Positions 35,540 through 44,413 of a stretch of 64,000 nt of DNA are shown here, piece by piece. The stretch covers positions 248,001 through 312,000 of the forward strand of contig NZ_JAJAVQ010000004.1 in the NCBI RefSeq assembly GCF_020531985.1, written 5' to 3'. Under the pieces are notes generated by a model. The model was not told where the DNA came from, did not search any database, and worked only from the letters and a program-made list of their open reading frames with translations. Source of the DNA: Rheinheimera aquimaris. Its GTDB lineage: Bacteria > Pseudomonadota > Gammaproteobacteria > Enterobacterales > Alteromonadaceae. The translations under genes and the position numbers were made by a program. Position 1 is the stretch's first letter; every line of letters begins with the position of its first letter.

Positions 35540-38500
35540 ATGTCGAACGGAAATAATTGGTTTTCCAAACTGATCGTTTTTTCATCCGGGCTTTATTTTG
35601 GTGTGGCTTGCGGGGTTGCAGCAGCAGATTTGACTATACCAGATGTACCACTGCAAACAGGTAGTGATGTGCCGGTAAACTTAATGTTCGTGCTGGACGA
35701 CTCGGGTTCAATGGCCAGAAGCTACTTGCCTGATGGCATCAAGGGCGTCTGCGCAGATGGGTCAGATACGTCGAAACGAGCTCTCGGTAGGTCACCTGAT
35801 TATAACAAAGCGTATTTCAATCCTGCGGAAACATATGTTGTGCCACCGCAAGCTAATGGAAATCCTTTTAGCACACCAACTTTTACTTCGGCATGGAAGG
35901 ATGGTTACGCGAAGAGTGGATCGGTTAATTTAAAAACGAGCTTCAGAGCGACTTGGGAAAACTCGAGTGACTACTGTGGTTCTTCAGGTGAAGCTGATTA
36001 CTATTTATATGATAAAACGCAATGTACGAGTAACGACCCGGAAGACTACCGGTGTTATAAGCGCTACAAAGTAGCCGACCAAAGTACAACAATTCAGAAT
36101 AACTTCGCCATCTGGTATAGCTATTATCGAGACAGAAAAATGGCCGCAAGGGCCGGTATCGGTCGGGCATTTTCAACCTTGCCAGAATCGATGCGGGTTG
36201 GCTATGGGGCGATTAACAACAATCCGGTTAAGAGGGGGGTTCTGGCTTTTGCTGGAACACCAAGGTCAAACTTTTTTACTTGGTTGTATGGTGAAGGTGC
36301 CAGCGGTTCTACCCCACTACGTGGCGCCTTAAAAAAAGTTGGTGATTATTATAAAACAGATGAGCCCTATCTGACTGTGCCGACTGACGATAATAGTGGC
36401 TTGGTATCTTGCCGGCAGAACTTTGCAATATTGATGAGTGATGGTGGCTGGAATGAGTCAACTTCGCCTGGTGTAGGTAATAGTGATGGCGACGGCTACT
36501 CTAATACACTGGCTGATGTGGCTTATGAATATTGGAAAAAAGATTTAAGAGCTGATTTAAAAGATAATGTCCCTACGCCAACCGCCAGTGATGCGGACTG
36601 GCAGCATATGGTGACTTACACAGTTGGTCTGGGTGTTGAAGGTGACTTGGTATACAACACTGTTAAAAACTGGGAGCCAAATGCTTCCGGATGGACCAAT
36701 CCCGGATGTAGTACCTGCGCAGATGATCCTGGTAAGGTCGACGATTTTATTCATGCTGCGGTAAACGGCAAAGGCGGCTTTTTCAGTGCCAAAAGTCCTA
36801 CAGAATTTGCTACTGAGCTGACCGACACCCTGAAAAATCTGCAGCTAAGAACGGCTTCTGCAACGAACCTATCTGCTACTACCACTTCTTTGCAAGAAGA
36901 TAATAGTGTGTTTCAGGCATCTTTTAATACCAAAAGCTGGACTGGCGATTTAGTCAGTAGGGACGTTGATGACTTAACCAAGGTGCAGTGGAGCGCGAAC
37001 TTTCCGGTTTGGAACACGCGTAAGATCTATACCTCAAGAAATAATACGATGATTCCTTTTGCATGGGCGCAGTTAAACGGTTCGGAGCAAACCGTATTAG
37101 GTAGTGCTGATGTCGTAGACTATTTACGTGGAAACCGGAGTAAGGAAAAAACGACTGCTAACCCAGCAGGAATATTCCGCGAGAGGGTTTCGTTACTCGG
37201 TGATATCGCTCACTCATCTCCGCTGTATGTGGCTGCACCACAAAATCGTAATTATCAGCGGTATAACTGGACAGGTGCGTCAAGTTATGTGAAGTTTCTG
37301 AGCGATCATAAAAACAGGGCGCCCGTTATTTATATAGGCGCAAATGATGGCATGCTGCATGGCTTCAACGCTGATGCTGGCAGCGCCACGAAAGGCCAGG
37401 AAACTTTCGCTTATGTTCCGCGTAAGTTTGTCTCTTCAGGTTCTAAGTTAGCGACCTTCGCCAGTCTGGATTACGAACATAAGTTTTTTGTTGATGGCTC
37501 TCCTACTGTTAACGATGTATATATCAATGGTGCCTGGCGCAGTGTATTGATAACGACTTTAGGTCGAGGGGGCAATAGCATTATAGCGCTGGATGTGACA
37601 AATCCTGCTGATGTTAAACTACTATGGGATTTGACTGTACCGGAAATTGGCCTTGTGACGTCAAAACCTGTTATTACCAGATTGAACGGTGATCGGTGGG
37701 CTGCAGTTTTACCTTATGGTTACAACAACAGTACCGGGAAAAATGGCTTGCTGGTAATTGATATTGAAAAAGCTGCCTCTGAACCAGTAGTTAAAATAGA
37801 AACTCCAGCGTCATCGAATGGGCTAGGTCAGATTGAAGGATGGGACGCAAATGGTAACGGCAACACAGATTGGTTTTTTGCCGGTGATCTGAACGGCAAT
37901 ATCTGGAAGTTTGATCTGTCAGGAGCTTCAACATCGTCTTGGAAAGTTGATTATGGTAATACTCCGTTATTTATCGCGAAAGATAAATCTGGTAAAGCAC
38001 AGCCGATTACAGGTGGATTAACACTAAGCAGTCACCCTGAAACAGCTCAGTTGTGGGTATTCTTCGGTACCGGTAAGTTCCTCGAAAGCGGTGATAGCAT
38101 CAATTCAGATACCCAAAGTTGGTATGGAATTACCGACGGCAGTTTGATAGGTTCCCGCTCTCAACTAGTAGACCGAACAATGACGAATGTCAGCTACACG
38201 AATCCCGATACTGGAGAGGTGCGTGAAGGTAGAAGTGTTCCTATCGCTGGTGTAAATGATTTGAATGGTAAGCGTGGCTGGGTAATGGATCTGGTTGATG
38301 ACCGTGAGCGGATAACATCAAAACCAAGGTTGGTAGGCTCAAATCTTGTTATGAATACCATTATCCCAGATGTAGACCTGTGTAACCCACTTGGCGACGG
38401 CTGGATTATGGCGATAGACCCATTCTCTGGTGGGCGGCTTAAATATCATTTCTTTGACTTATCGCGAGATGATAAGTTTGAAGATTCAGACGCATTGCCA

Positions 38501-38668
38501 GAGAACGTTGCTGCGAGCGGTGTTAAATTCCAAGGTATGCCTGGTGAACCTGTGTTTGTTGGTGACGAGATGCTGGTTGGCGACTCAAGGGTAGCAATTG
38601 ACAAAGGGCGCGTTAATTTGCAGATAAAACGAGGGCGTTTGTCTTGGCGTGAGGTAATTAATCAATGA
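35540..38668 (+). CDS. pilY1: Pilus tip adhesin PilY1
   Basis: 1042 residues with a signal peptide (cleaved near VAAAD). The N-terminal part carries a von Willebrand factor A domain with MIDAS motif D-x-S-x-S in FVLDDSGSM (Asp53-Ser57). The C-terminal half is the PilY1 beta-propeller (VYIGANDGMLHGFNADAG, GRGGNSIIALDVTNP, AGDLNGNIWKFDLSG). It includes a calcium-loop-like DANGNGNTD starting at residue 769. PilY1 caps the tip with the minor pilins, promotes priming and can sense surfaces. The length is somewhat shorter than the Pseudomonas form (about 1160), and a PilY2 gene is absent. Confidence 0.95.
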   Translation: MSNGNNWFSKLIVFSSGLYFGVACGVAAADLTIPDVPLQTGSDVPVNLMFVLDDSGSMARSYLPDGIKGVCADGSDTSKRALGRSPDYNKAYFNPAETYVVPPQANGNPFSTPTFTSAWKDGYAKSGSVNLKTSFRATWENSSDYCGSSGEADYYLYDKTQCTSNDPEDYRCYKRYKVADQSTTIQNNFAIWYSYYRDRKMAARAGIGRAFSTLPESMRVGYGAINNNPVKRGVLAFAGTPRSNFFTWLYGEGASGSTPLRGALKKVGDYYKTDEPYLTVPTDDNSGLVSCRQNFAILMSDGGWNESTSPGVGNSDGDGYSNTLADVAYEYWKKDLRADLKDNVPTPTASDADWQHMVTYTVGLGVEGDLVYNTVKNWEPNASGWTNPGCSTCADDPGKVDDFIHAAVNGKGGFFSAKSPTEFATELTDTLKNLQLRTASATNLSATTTSLQEDNSVFQASFNTKSWTGDLVSRDVDDLTKVQWSANFPVWNTRKIYTSRNNTMIPFAWAQLNGSEQTVLGSADVVDYLRGNRSKEKTTANPAGIFRERVSLLGDIAHSSPLYVAAPQNRNYQRYNWTGASSYVKFLSDHKNRAPVIYIGANDGMLHGFNADAGSATKGQETFAYVPRKFVSSGSKLATFASLDYEHKFFVDGSPTVNDVYINGAWRSVLITTLGRGGNSIIALDVTNPADVKLLWDLTVPEIGLVTSKPVITRLNGDRWAAVLPYGYNNSTGKNGLLVIDIEKAASEPVVKIETPASSNGLGQIEGWDANGNGNTDWFFAGDLNGNIWKFDLSGASTSSWKVDYGNTPLFIAKDKSGKAQPITGGLTLSSHPETAQLWVFFGTGKFLESGDSINSDTQSWYGITDGSLIGSRSQLVDRTMTNVSYTNPDTGEVREGRSVPIAGVNDLNGKRGWVMDLVDDRERITSKPRLVGSNLVMNTIIPDVDLCNPLGDGWIMAIDPFSGGRLKYHFFDLSRDDKFEDSDALPENVAASGVKFQGMPGEPVFVGDEMLVGDSRVAIDKGRVNLQIKRGRLSWREVINQ

Positions 38669-39090
38669 GTTTCATATCTAATAGAAAAAATGGATTTACC
38701 TTGGTTGAACTTATGATTGCGGTGGCTATAGTTGGTATCCTTGCCGCGATAGCGTTGCCGTCTTATCAGGCGTATGTGATCAGGTCGAATCGGGCCGCAG
38801 CAGCTGCTTGTCTGAACGAATTCGCGCAATTTATGGAGCGTAACTACACCCAGAATATGCGTTATAACCCTGCAGGTTTTGCACTGCCACAGTTGCAATG
38901 CGCGGAGCAACTGTCGGCAAGGTACCAATTTAGCTCGGTTGATGCAGCGCTAGGGCAGCGCACCTATACTTTACAAGCAGTGCCAACAACTCTCCAGCAG
39001 GACGACTGTGGCACTTTGACATTGAATCAAGCCGGACGAAAAGGTGCTAATGGTGGTTTTGACGCGGCAGTAGTGCGGCAATGTTGGTGA
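38665..39090 (+). CDS. pilE: Minor pilin PilE
   Basis: 141 residues, ATGA overlap with the pilY1 stop. Prepilin motif NG-FTLVELMIAVAIVGILAAIALPSYQ with Glu at +5, followed by YVIRSNRAAAAACLNEFAQFMERNY, the typical PilE/PilA-like transition. C-terminal disulfide candidates: QDDCGTLTLNQAGRKG and VVRQCW. It ends the first minor pilin operon, in which each junction except two overlaps. Confidence 0.92.
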   Translation: MSFISNRKNGFTLVELMIAVAIVGILAAIALPSYQAYVIRSNRAAAAACLNEFAQFMERNYTQNMRYNPAGFALPQLQCAEQLSARYQFSSVDAALGQRTYTLQAVPTTLQQDDCGTLTLNQAGRKGANGGFDAAVVRQCW

Positions 39091-39135
39091 TTTTTTAAAT
39101 CCAAATTTGATTTATTGAAATAATGTTGTAACTTT

Positions 39136-39153
39136 AAGGTTAATTTTAACCTT
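39136..39153. repeat. Perfect inverted repeat between the two pilin operons
   Basis: AAGGTTAA-TT-TTAACCTT, 12 bases before the start of the second set. There is no T-run, so it is more like an operator than a terminator. Confidence 0.45.
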
Positions 39154-39165
39154 TGGCATACGGAT

Positions 39166-39657
39166 ATGCGGTTACAACATGGATTTAGCTTAGTCGAAGT
39201 ACTGGTTACTTTACTGATTTTAAAAGTTGGCTTACTTGGTGTCTTAGCTGCGCAGACATTTAGCTTACGCCAGTTGCAGGACGCCATTCAGCGTACTCAG
39301 GCCATAGCATTGAGCCATGGCTTGTTTAGTGAGGTTCGTGCTAATCCGCGTTTGGCAGTGATGCTAGGGCCACAAATAACCCGTCAATCTGAACTTCCTT
39401 CTGATCCCACATGTAATTTTGACCATGCCTGTACAGCCGAACAAGTTGCAGCTTCCCAACTGAATAGTTGGGCGCATAGCCTGCAAACATCAGCTGGCGC
39501 CAGTTTGCTTAACCCGGCTTTTTGTCTGCAACAACAAGCCGGGGCTTTATTGCTTGCGGTAAGTTGGCAGCAACGCGGCGTGATCTCTGCGGCTGTGACG
39601 GGTTGTGAAGCCGCAACAGGGCGCAGTGCTTTTGTCATCCTGGGCGGTGGGCAATAA
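39166..39657 (+). CDS. Second PilV-like minor pilin
   Basis: 163 residues. The leader is short and the prepilin motif is HG-FSLVEVLVTLLILKVGLLGVLAAQTFSLR, with Glu at +5. The PilV-type features (V-G-x-L-G-V-L-A-A-Q, then a helical SLRQLQDAIQRTQAIALSH) are clear, but the body differs from the first PilV and is longer. Four cysteines (DPTCNFDHACTAE, PAFCLQQ, VTGCEAA) are available for two disulfides. First gene of a second set with the same order V-W-X-Y1-E. It has its own intergenic region of 75 bases and so may have its own promoter. Confidence 0.82.
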   Translation: MRLQHGFSLVEVLVTLLILKVGLLGVLAAQTFSLRQLQDAIQRTQAIALSHGLFSEVRANPRLAVMLGPQITRQSELPSDPTCNFDHACTAEQVAASQLNSWAHSLQTSAGASLLNPAFCLQQQAGALLLAVSWQQRGVISAAVTGCEAATGRSAFVILGGGQ

Positions 39658-39659
39658 GC

Positions 39660-40613
39660 ATGAAGCACCACAGTGGGTTTACGTTAACCGAGCTAATGAT
39701 AGCAATGTTGCTGGGCCTTTTATTGATGAGCATGGCAGTAACTGCCTTTAGTGTAGCCAGTCGCTCTGCCCGTCAAGCAAACCAACTGGCAGAGTTGCAG
39801 CAAAATGCGCAATTAGTCATGACGTTATTTCAAAATGAATTGGCGAATGTTGGCTTTTGGGGAGGGCGCTCAGATCCCTTAGCTGCGCTTGCTTTCCCTG
39901 TGCCAGCCGCACCGGCCGGAGATTGTGTTGAGCAACTGCTGGACAGTGGCAGCTTTCCTCAGCCAGCGCAGGATTTTGTCACTTTGTACGCGCAGACAAC
40001 CGGTGCCGGGCGTCAACTGAACTGTATTTCCAACCCGCTACCGCAGACAGAATTATTGCAGCTAAAACGTCTTGTCGGGGCAAAGACTGAGCCGGGCGAG
40101 ATGCGGCAGAACAGGTTTTATCTGGAAACAGACTGGCAGCACAGCAGATTCGTAGACGGCGGCAGCCCCATGCTGAACGAGCGTTATGGATATTTTCCCT
40201 ATCAGCATCTGGTGTTCTATTTGCAGCAGCAACGGGTCGATGGCGCGACTATACCTGTATTGATGCGTAAACGGCTGACAAGAAACCAGGCCGGGAATGC
40301 GGTGATCAGTACTGATTCAGTGCTGGATGGCGTTGAGCGCATGCACTTTGAATTTGGCATAGATAGCGATTTTGATGGCAAGCTGAATTTTAACCTTGCA
40401 ACCAGGCAAATGCCTGCAGAGTTGTGGTCGCAGCGCTCCGGCAGAATCGTGAGCCTTAAGTATCATATACTGTTGCGTGCCCGCGACCCCGATCAGCACT
40501 ATGTTAATCAGCAGCGCTATGACATGGGGATTGAGCAGTTTGTGGCGCCTGGTGACCATTACCGGCGACTACTTATCAGCAGCAGTGTTTATTTTAATAA
40601 TGCAGCGCTGTAG
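39660..40613 (+). CDS. Second PilW-like minor pilin
   Basis: 317 residues, starting two bases after the previous stop. Prepilin motif SG-FTLTELMIAMLLGLLLMSMAVTAF with Glu at +5, then ARQANQLAELQQNAQLVMTLFQNELANVGFWGG (in parts), the PilW signature of a Q-N-A-x-L/R helix ending in G-F-x-G. The remainder, including KRLVGAKTEPGEMRQNR and LLRARDPDQHY, is only weakly like the first PilW. This indicates diverged, not recently duplicated, genes. Confidence 0.84.
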   Translation: MKHHSGFTLTELMIAMLLGLLLMSMAVTAFSVASRSARQANQLAELQQNAQLVMTLFQNELANVGFWGGRSDPLAALAFPVPAAPAGDCVEQLLDSGSFPQPAQDFVTLYAQTTGAGRQLNCISNPLPQTELLQLKRLVGAKTEPGEMRQNRFYLETDWQHSRFVDGGSPMLNERYGYFPYQHLVFYLQQQRVDGATIPVLMRKRLTRNQAGNAVISTDSVLDGVERMHFEFGIDSDFDGKLNFNLATRQMPAELWSQRSGRIVSLKYHILLRARDPDQHYVNQQRYDMGIEQFVAPGDHYRRLLISSSVYFNNAAL

Positions 40614-40622
40614 GAGCACAAT

Positions 40623-40994
40623 ATGACGCAGATGAAGGGGATGGTGCTGGTATTGGCACTGGTGTTTTTACTTGTCATGACATTACTGGTAACGGCCAGT
40701 TTGCTGATCAGCCAGCTCAGCTATAAAGCGGCTTTGGCGGGGCAGCAACAACTAAAGGTCTCTCAGCAAGCATTACAGCAACACTTCACTCAGGCTAACG
40801 CGCTGGCTGATGATAACGCCGAACCAACAGAGGTTATGGCGGACTGCCCGGCTCAGTATGCGGGTTGGTCTGCCGGCGCTTTGCGCTGTGAAGTATTTTA
40901 TCTCAGCACTGATACGTATTCTGACAATCGCCAATTTTACGCGGGTTACAGCAGTATTATGCTGAAACAGCATTTGGCCGTGCAGGATAATTAA
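40623..40994 (+). CDS. Second PilX-like minor pilin
   Basis: 123 residues with AGGAG six bases before the ATG. N-terminal motif KG-MVLVLALVFLLVMTLLVTAS, which again lacks the +5 Glu as in PilX, followed by LLISQLSYKAALAGQQQ. It is shorter than the first PilX (170 residues), so the head domain is reduced. Two cysteines (MADCPAQ, LRCEVF). Position between the PilW-like and PilY1-like genes identifies it as the PilX counterpart. Confidence 0.75.
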   Translation: MTQMKGMVLVLALVFLLVMTLLVTASLLISQLSYKAALAGQQQLKVSQQALQQHFTQANALADDNAEPTEVMADCPAQYAGWSAGALRCEVFYLSTDTYSDNRQFYAGYSSIMLKQHLAVQDN

Positions 40995-40995
40995 T

Positions 40996-42069
40996 ATGAC
41001 ACTGTCCAGATTGATTGCGGTTATCACCCTGTTGTTGCCGGGTATCAGTATTGGCTGTGACTTAAACGAACCGGGGCCGGTCGCGGCAACGTTGCCCTCA
41101 TTGGCTGACGCGCAAAGTACCCGGCAAGTGCTGCTGAGTAATAATGTTGAGCTTCAGGTACCTGATGCAGATGGTGTGTTAAAAATGCACAGTGCCGAAA
41201 GCTTTGCATTACTTGGGCAGATATCAGAGTGGCCAACTTTTTCTGGTCAAATCAGCAGTATAAAAGCGCAGCCAGTGCTGTTAGACCTGGATTACGACGG
41301 GATTACGGATGCAGTCTATGTCGTCGATGTCAGTGGATTACTATGGTTTATCAGATTGAACCGCAGTGGTTTTTCTGAGCCAGTGCTGCTGGCTGATTTC
41401 AGCGAGACAGAGGCGGTGTTCCGCCAACCTTTGCAGCTGGTGCAAGTTTTGGCGCCTGATGGTTTGGGCGCCATGCGGCGGCACACCATGCTGTTAGTTA
41501 CCGGGTCTGCTGCGCAAGGCGATATTCTGCTGGCGGTTAAGCATACTGAACAACGGGACACGCCCTGGCAAGTGACTGATTTAACTGACAGAACTGAGCT
41601 GGATGCTGATGAACCACGCTATGGCATAGCAGAGCAGCTATGGCAGCAAATTCAACAAGGTGGCGGTTGGTACGTAAAGCTTAATCAGCGGGTCATCGCT
41701 AAACCAGAAGTTTATGCTGGCGTAGTGTACCTTACCGGCGCTCAGCCTACTGCCGTCGGTGCAGACTGCTCTTTGACCGATGATGCGCAAAGCCAGTTGC
41801 ACGCTTTTCATCTTCATCATGCAGGCCTGGTCTATAGCAGGCGTAACAGAGATATAACTCAACAGGAGCGGGGCAGTTTGATTTTAACTGAGAATGAGCA
41901 GGGAAGCCTGGTTCTTAGTCTGCAGCATGCCACACAACAGCAAACGCTACTCACTGAGCTGTTGGCTATTGATGCCAGCTGTGCTGATTGTGTAACAGCT
42001 GTTTATCATCAGCCCTTCCCACGTATTCTCAGACTGGCTACTTTTCAGGCTGAGCAGGATGCCCATTAA
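40996..42069 (+). CDS. Short PilY1-like protein without vWA domain, possible lipoprotein
   Basis: 357 residues, directly after the PilX-like gene. Hydrophobic leader followed by ISIGC (Cys21), which fits a permissive lipobox pattern, so surface or periplasmic lipid anchoring is possible. There is no D-x-S-x-S motif and no vWA domain. From about residue 95 it has a PilY1 propeller-like segment: VLLDLDYDGITDAVYVVDVSGLLWFIRL. A Ca-binding-type D-x-D-x-D-G (Asp97, Asp99, Asp101) is followed by the strand pattern D-A-V-Y-V-x-D-x-x-G-x-L-W. In the PilY1 propeller of this window the corresponding stretch is NTDWFFAGDLNGNIWKFD. The identification as a reduced PilY1 rests on this motif and on gene order. 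It is the least certain and most novel member of the set. Confidence 0.65.
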   Translation: MTLSRLIAVITLLLPGISIGCDLNEPGPVAATLPSLADAQSTRQVLLSNNVELQVPDADGVLKMHSAESFALLGQISEWPTFSGQISSIKAQPVLLDLDYDGITDAVYVVDVSGLLWFIRLNRSGFSEPVLLADFSETEAVFRQPLQLVQVLAPDGLGAMRRHTMLLVTGSAAQGDILLAVKHTEQRDTPWQVTDLTDRTELDADEPRYGIAEQLWQQIQQGGGWYVKLNQRVIAKPEVYAGVVYLTGAQPTAVGADCSLTDDAQSQLHAFHLHHAGLVYSRRNRDITQQERGSLILTENEQGSLVLSLQHATQQQTLLTELLAIDASCADCVTAVYHQPFPRILRLATFQAEQDAH

Positions 42070-42474
42070 ATGTTATTTGCGAAGAAATATGCCGGTTTTA
42101 GTCTGATCGAGTTGCTGGTAAGCCTTGCCATATTAGGCATTCTCGCTGCCATATGCTATCCGTCTTATCAGCAACATGTATTGCGAAGTTATCGTTCGCA
42201 AGCCATTACTCAGTTGTTTCAGCTTGCTAACGCACAGGAGCAGTATCTGGCTGATTATGGTAATTATGCTGCAGATTTGCAGGCACTTGGTTTACCTGCA
42301 GCTGGGCTGCGGTATAGGTTTGAGTTGACATTGACCGACAGTCGTCAGGGATATCTGTTGGCGGCGCAGGCACAAGGTTCACAGCGGGCGGATGCAGATT
42401 GTTTACTGTTTACTCTAAACCACATCGGGCAGCGAAATGCCGGACAGCCGCAAAGTCTGCACTGCTGGGAGTAG
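42070..42474 (+). CDS. Second PilE-like minor pilin
   Basis: 134 residues, starting immediately after the PilY1-like stop. Prepilin motif AG-FSLIELLVSLAILGILAAICYPSYQQ with Glu at +5 and an unusual Cys in the helix. The transition VLRSYRSQAITQLFQLANAQEQYLADYGNY is typical of PilE. C-terminal disulfide candidates: ADCLLFTL and LHCWE, with the N-H-I-G-Q-R-N-A-G between them paralleling NQAGRKG in the first PilE. Its stop abuts the stop of the convergent FimT-like gene with no base between. Confidence 0.87.
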   Translation: MLFAKKYAGFSLIELLVSLAILGILAAICYPSYQQHVLRSYRSQAITQLFQLANAQEQYLADYGNYAADLQALGLPAAGLRYRFELTLTDSRQGYLLAAQAQGSQRADADCLLFTLNHIGQRNAGQPQSLHCWE

Positions 42475-42978
42475 TCATTCAGGGCAGGGTGAGGCAATCT
42501 TATTTAACCTGTTTCGACCAGCCTGATTTACTGTAAGGGTATAATGCCATTTCGCATCTTCTTTTCCACAATAGATAAAAGTGCCATTCTCAAAACCATT
42601 CAAACTGCCATCCCGGCGAAATGTAATAGCATCGCGGTTGAATTTTAATTTGTGGGCAGTGCTGACGGAAGGCAACTCTTTGAGTAACTGCGTGCTGGCA
42701 TCAGGATACTGCAATGTCAGCTGCACCGGGGCACTGTGCCATTGATCTGAACACGCTCCGTCAGCCATCGGGCAGACCCTTACTGGTAAGTTGCTGCTTG
42801 TGGCTGCAACGCGGGCATAAGCCAAATGTTGACTAAATTGACGGACATAGGCACTGGCACGTTGTTGGTCAATAAAAGCAGACATAGCCGGTACTGCAGT
42901 GGTGGCAAAAATAACCAGTATCGCCAGCGTCACCATTAATTCTGGAAAGCTGAAACCCTGTGATGATGTTGATGGCAT
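42475..42978 (-). CDS. Second FimT/GspH-like minor pilin, convergent
   Basis: 167 residues from the ATG with AGGA eight bases upstream; the longer frame begins with an in-frame TTG. Prepilin motif QG-FSFPELMVTLAILVIFATTAVPAM with Glu at +5, preceded by a short leader (MPSTSS). The GspH-like body has VRVCPMADGACSD and a C-terminal IYCGKE...CPE pair. It completes the second set (V, W, X, Y1-like, E plus FimT) but is transcribed from the other side, so it is not simply part of that operon. Confidence 0.83.
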   Translation of the reverse strand: MPSTSSQGFSFPELMVTLAILVIFATTAVPAMSAFIDQQRASAYVRQFSQHLAYARVAATSSNLPVRVCPMADGACSDQWHSAPVQLTLQYPDASTQLLKELPSVSTAHKLKFNRDAITFRRDGSLNGFENGTFIYCGKEDAKWHYTLTVNQAGRNRLNKIASPCPE

Positions 42979-43061
42979 ACTATGCTTCCTGCAGAAAGGC
43001 TCCGACAAAAAGCATAGTTTATTTTAATTAAATGTAACTTTTATTTTAAATATAATTGTGG

Positions 43062-43889
43062 TTAATCGTAAATAGTGGGAATGGCCTGGCGCTTGTGCTG
43101 CGTTTTCAGATAAATGCCAATCAACTTATCACTAACTTCACTTTCTACCAGTTTACCCTCAAGAAAATCGTCTATTTGCTCGTAAGTCAGACCAAGTGCT
43201 GCTTCATCAGCTTTCTGTGGCGCCATACATTCTAAATCGGCTGTCGGGGTTTTTCCGACCAATACTTCAGGAGCACCAAGGGTTTTGCCAATCAACCGTA
43301 CCTGACGTTTACTTAAACCAAACAATGGCGCCATGTCGCAGGCTCCATCCCCCCATTTAGTGTAAAAGCCAGTGATATTCTCAGCTGAATGATCAGTGCC
43401 CAATACCAAACCGCCGGTTAATGCGGCAATATGGTACTGAATAACCATGCGGGTACGGGCTTTAACATTGCCCTTAGCAAAATCAGCCTGAGCGTCAGAT
43501 GCGGTGGCTAATCCCTGTGCCGCCATAGCACTCCAGGTTGCCTGATGAATTGCATCTGCGCCGGGCTGTACATTGACAGATAGCGCTTTAGAGGGGCGGA
43601 TAAAATCGACTGCCTGTTGTGCTTCCGCCTCGTCTTTTTGGGTAGCATAAGGCAAGCGCACAGCGATAAACTGATAGTCCGCAGAAGTATGGTTTAACTC
43701 TTCGACAGCCAGTTGAGCTAAACGACCACACGTTGTCGAATCGATCCCGCCGCTGATGCCAAGCACAAGCGTTTTGAGGCCTGAAGCTGTCAGCCGTTGT
43801 TTAATAAAGTCTATGCGGCGGCGAATTTCGAACTGTGGGTCTATCTGCGGCAATACCCGCATTTCGGCGATAATCTGTGCTGCGTTCAT
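43062..43889 (-). CDS. nadE: NH3-dependent NAD+ synthetase
   Basis: 275 residues, the same length as E. coli NadE. The PP-loop [12 protein letters not shown] binds the [27 protein letters not shown] is the family C-terminal signature. It converts deamido-NAD to NAD with ammonia and ATP. Single-domain ammonia-dependent form, without a glutaminase domain. Confidence 0.96.
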   Translation of the reverse strand: MNAAQIIAEMRVLPQIDPQFEIRRRIDFIKQRLTASGLKTLVLGISGGIDSTTCGRLAQLAVEELNHTSADYQFIAVRLPYATQKDEAEAQQAVDFIRPSKALSVNVQPGADAIHQATWSAMAAQGLATASDAQADFAKGNVKARTRMVIQYHIAALTGGLVLGTDHSAENITGFYTKWGDGACDMAPLFGLSKRQVRLIGKTLGAPEVLVGKTPTADLECMAPQKADEAALGLTYEQIDDFLEGKLVESEVSDKLIGIYLKTQHKRQAIPTIYD

Positions 43890-44023
43890 CCTGTTTGGGC
43901 CTCTGCTGAAAATACAGGCCTATCTTACCGTGCTATACCCGTATCAGATCAAGTGATTGTTGGCGATTAACAGCTGAACAGTGCTTAGCCTTGTATTATA
44001 CTGCAGCTTACTGCGCTGCTTAA

Positions 44024-44377
<354 letters not shown>

Positions 44378-44413
44378 CAGGTTAATAATTAATTAACAGA
44401 AAACGTTAAGGTT

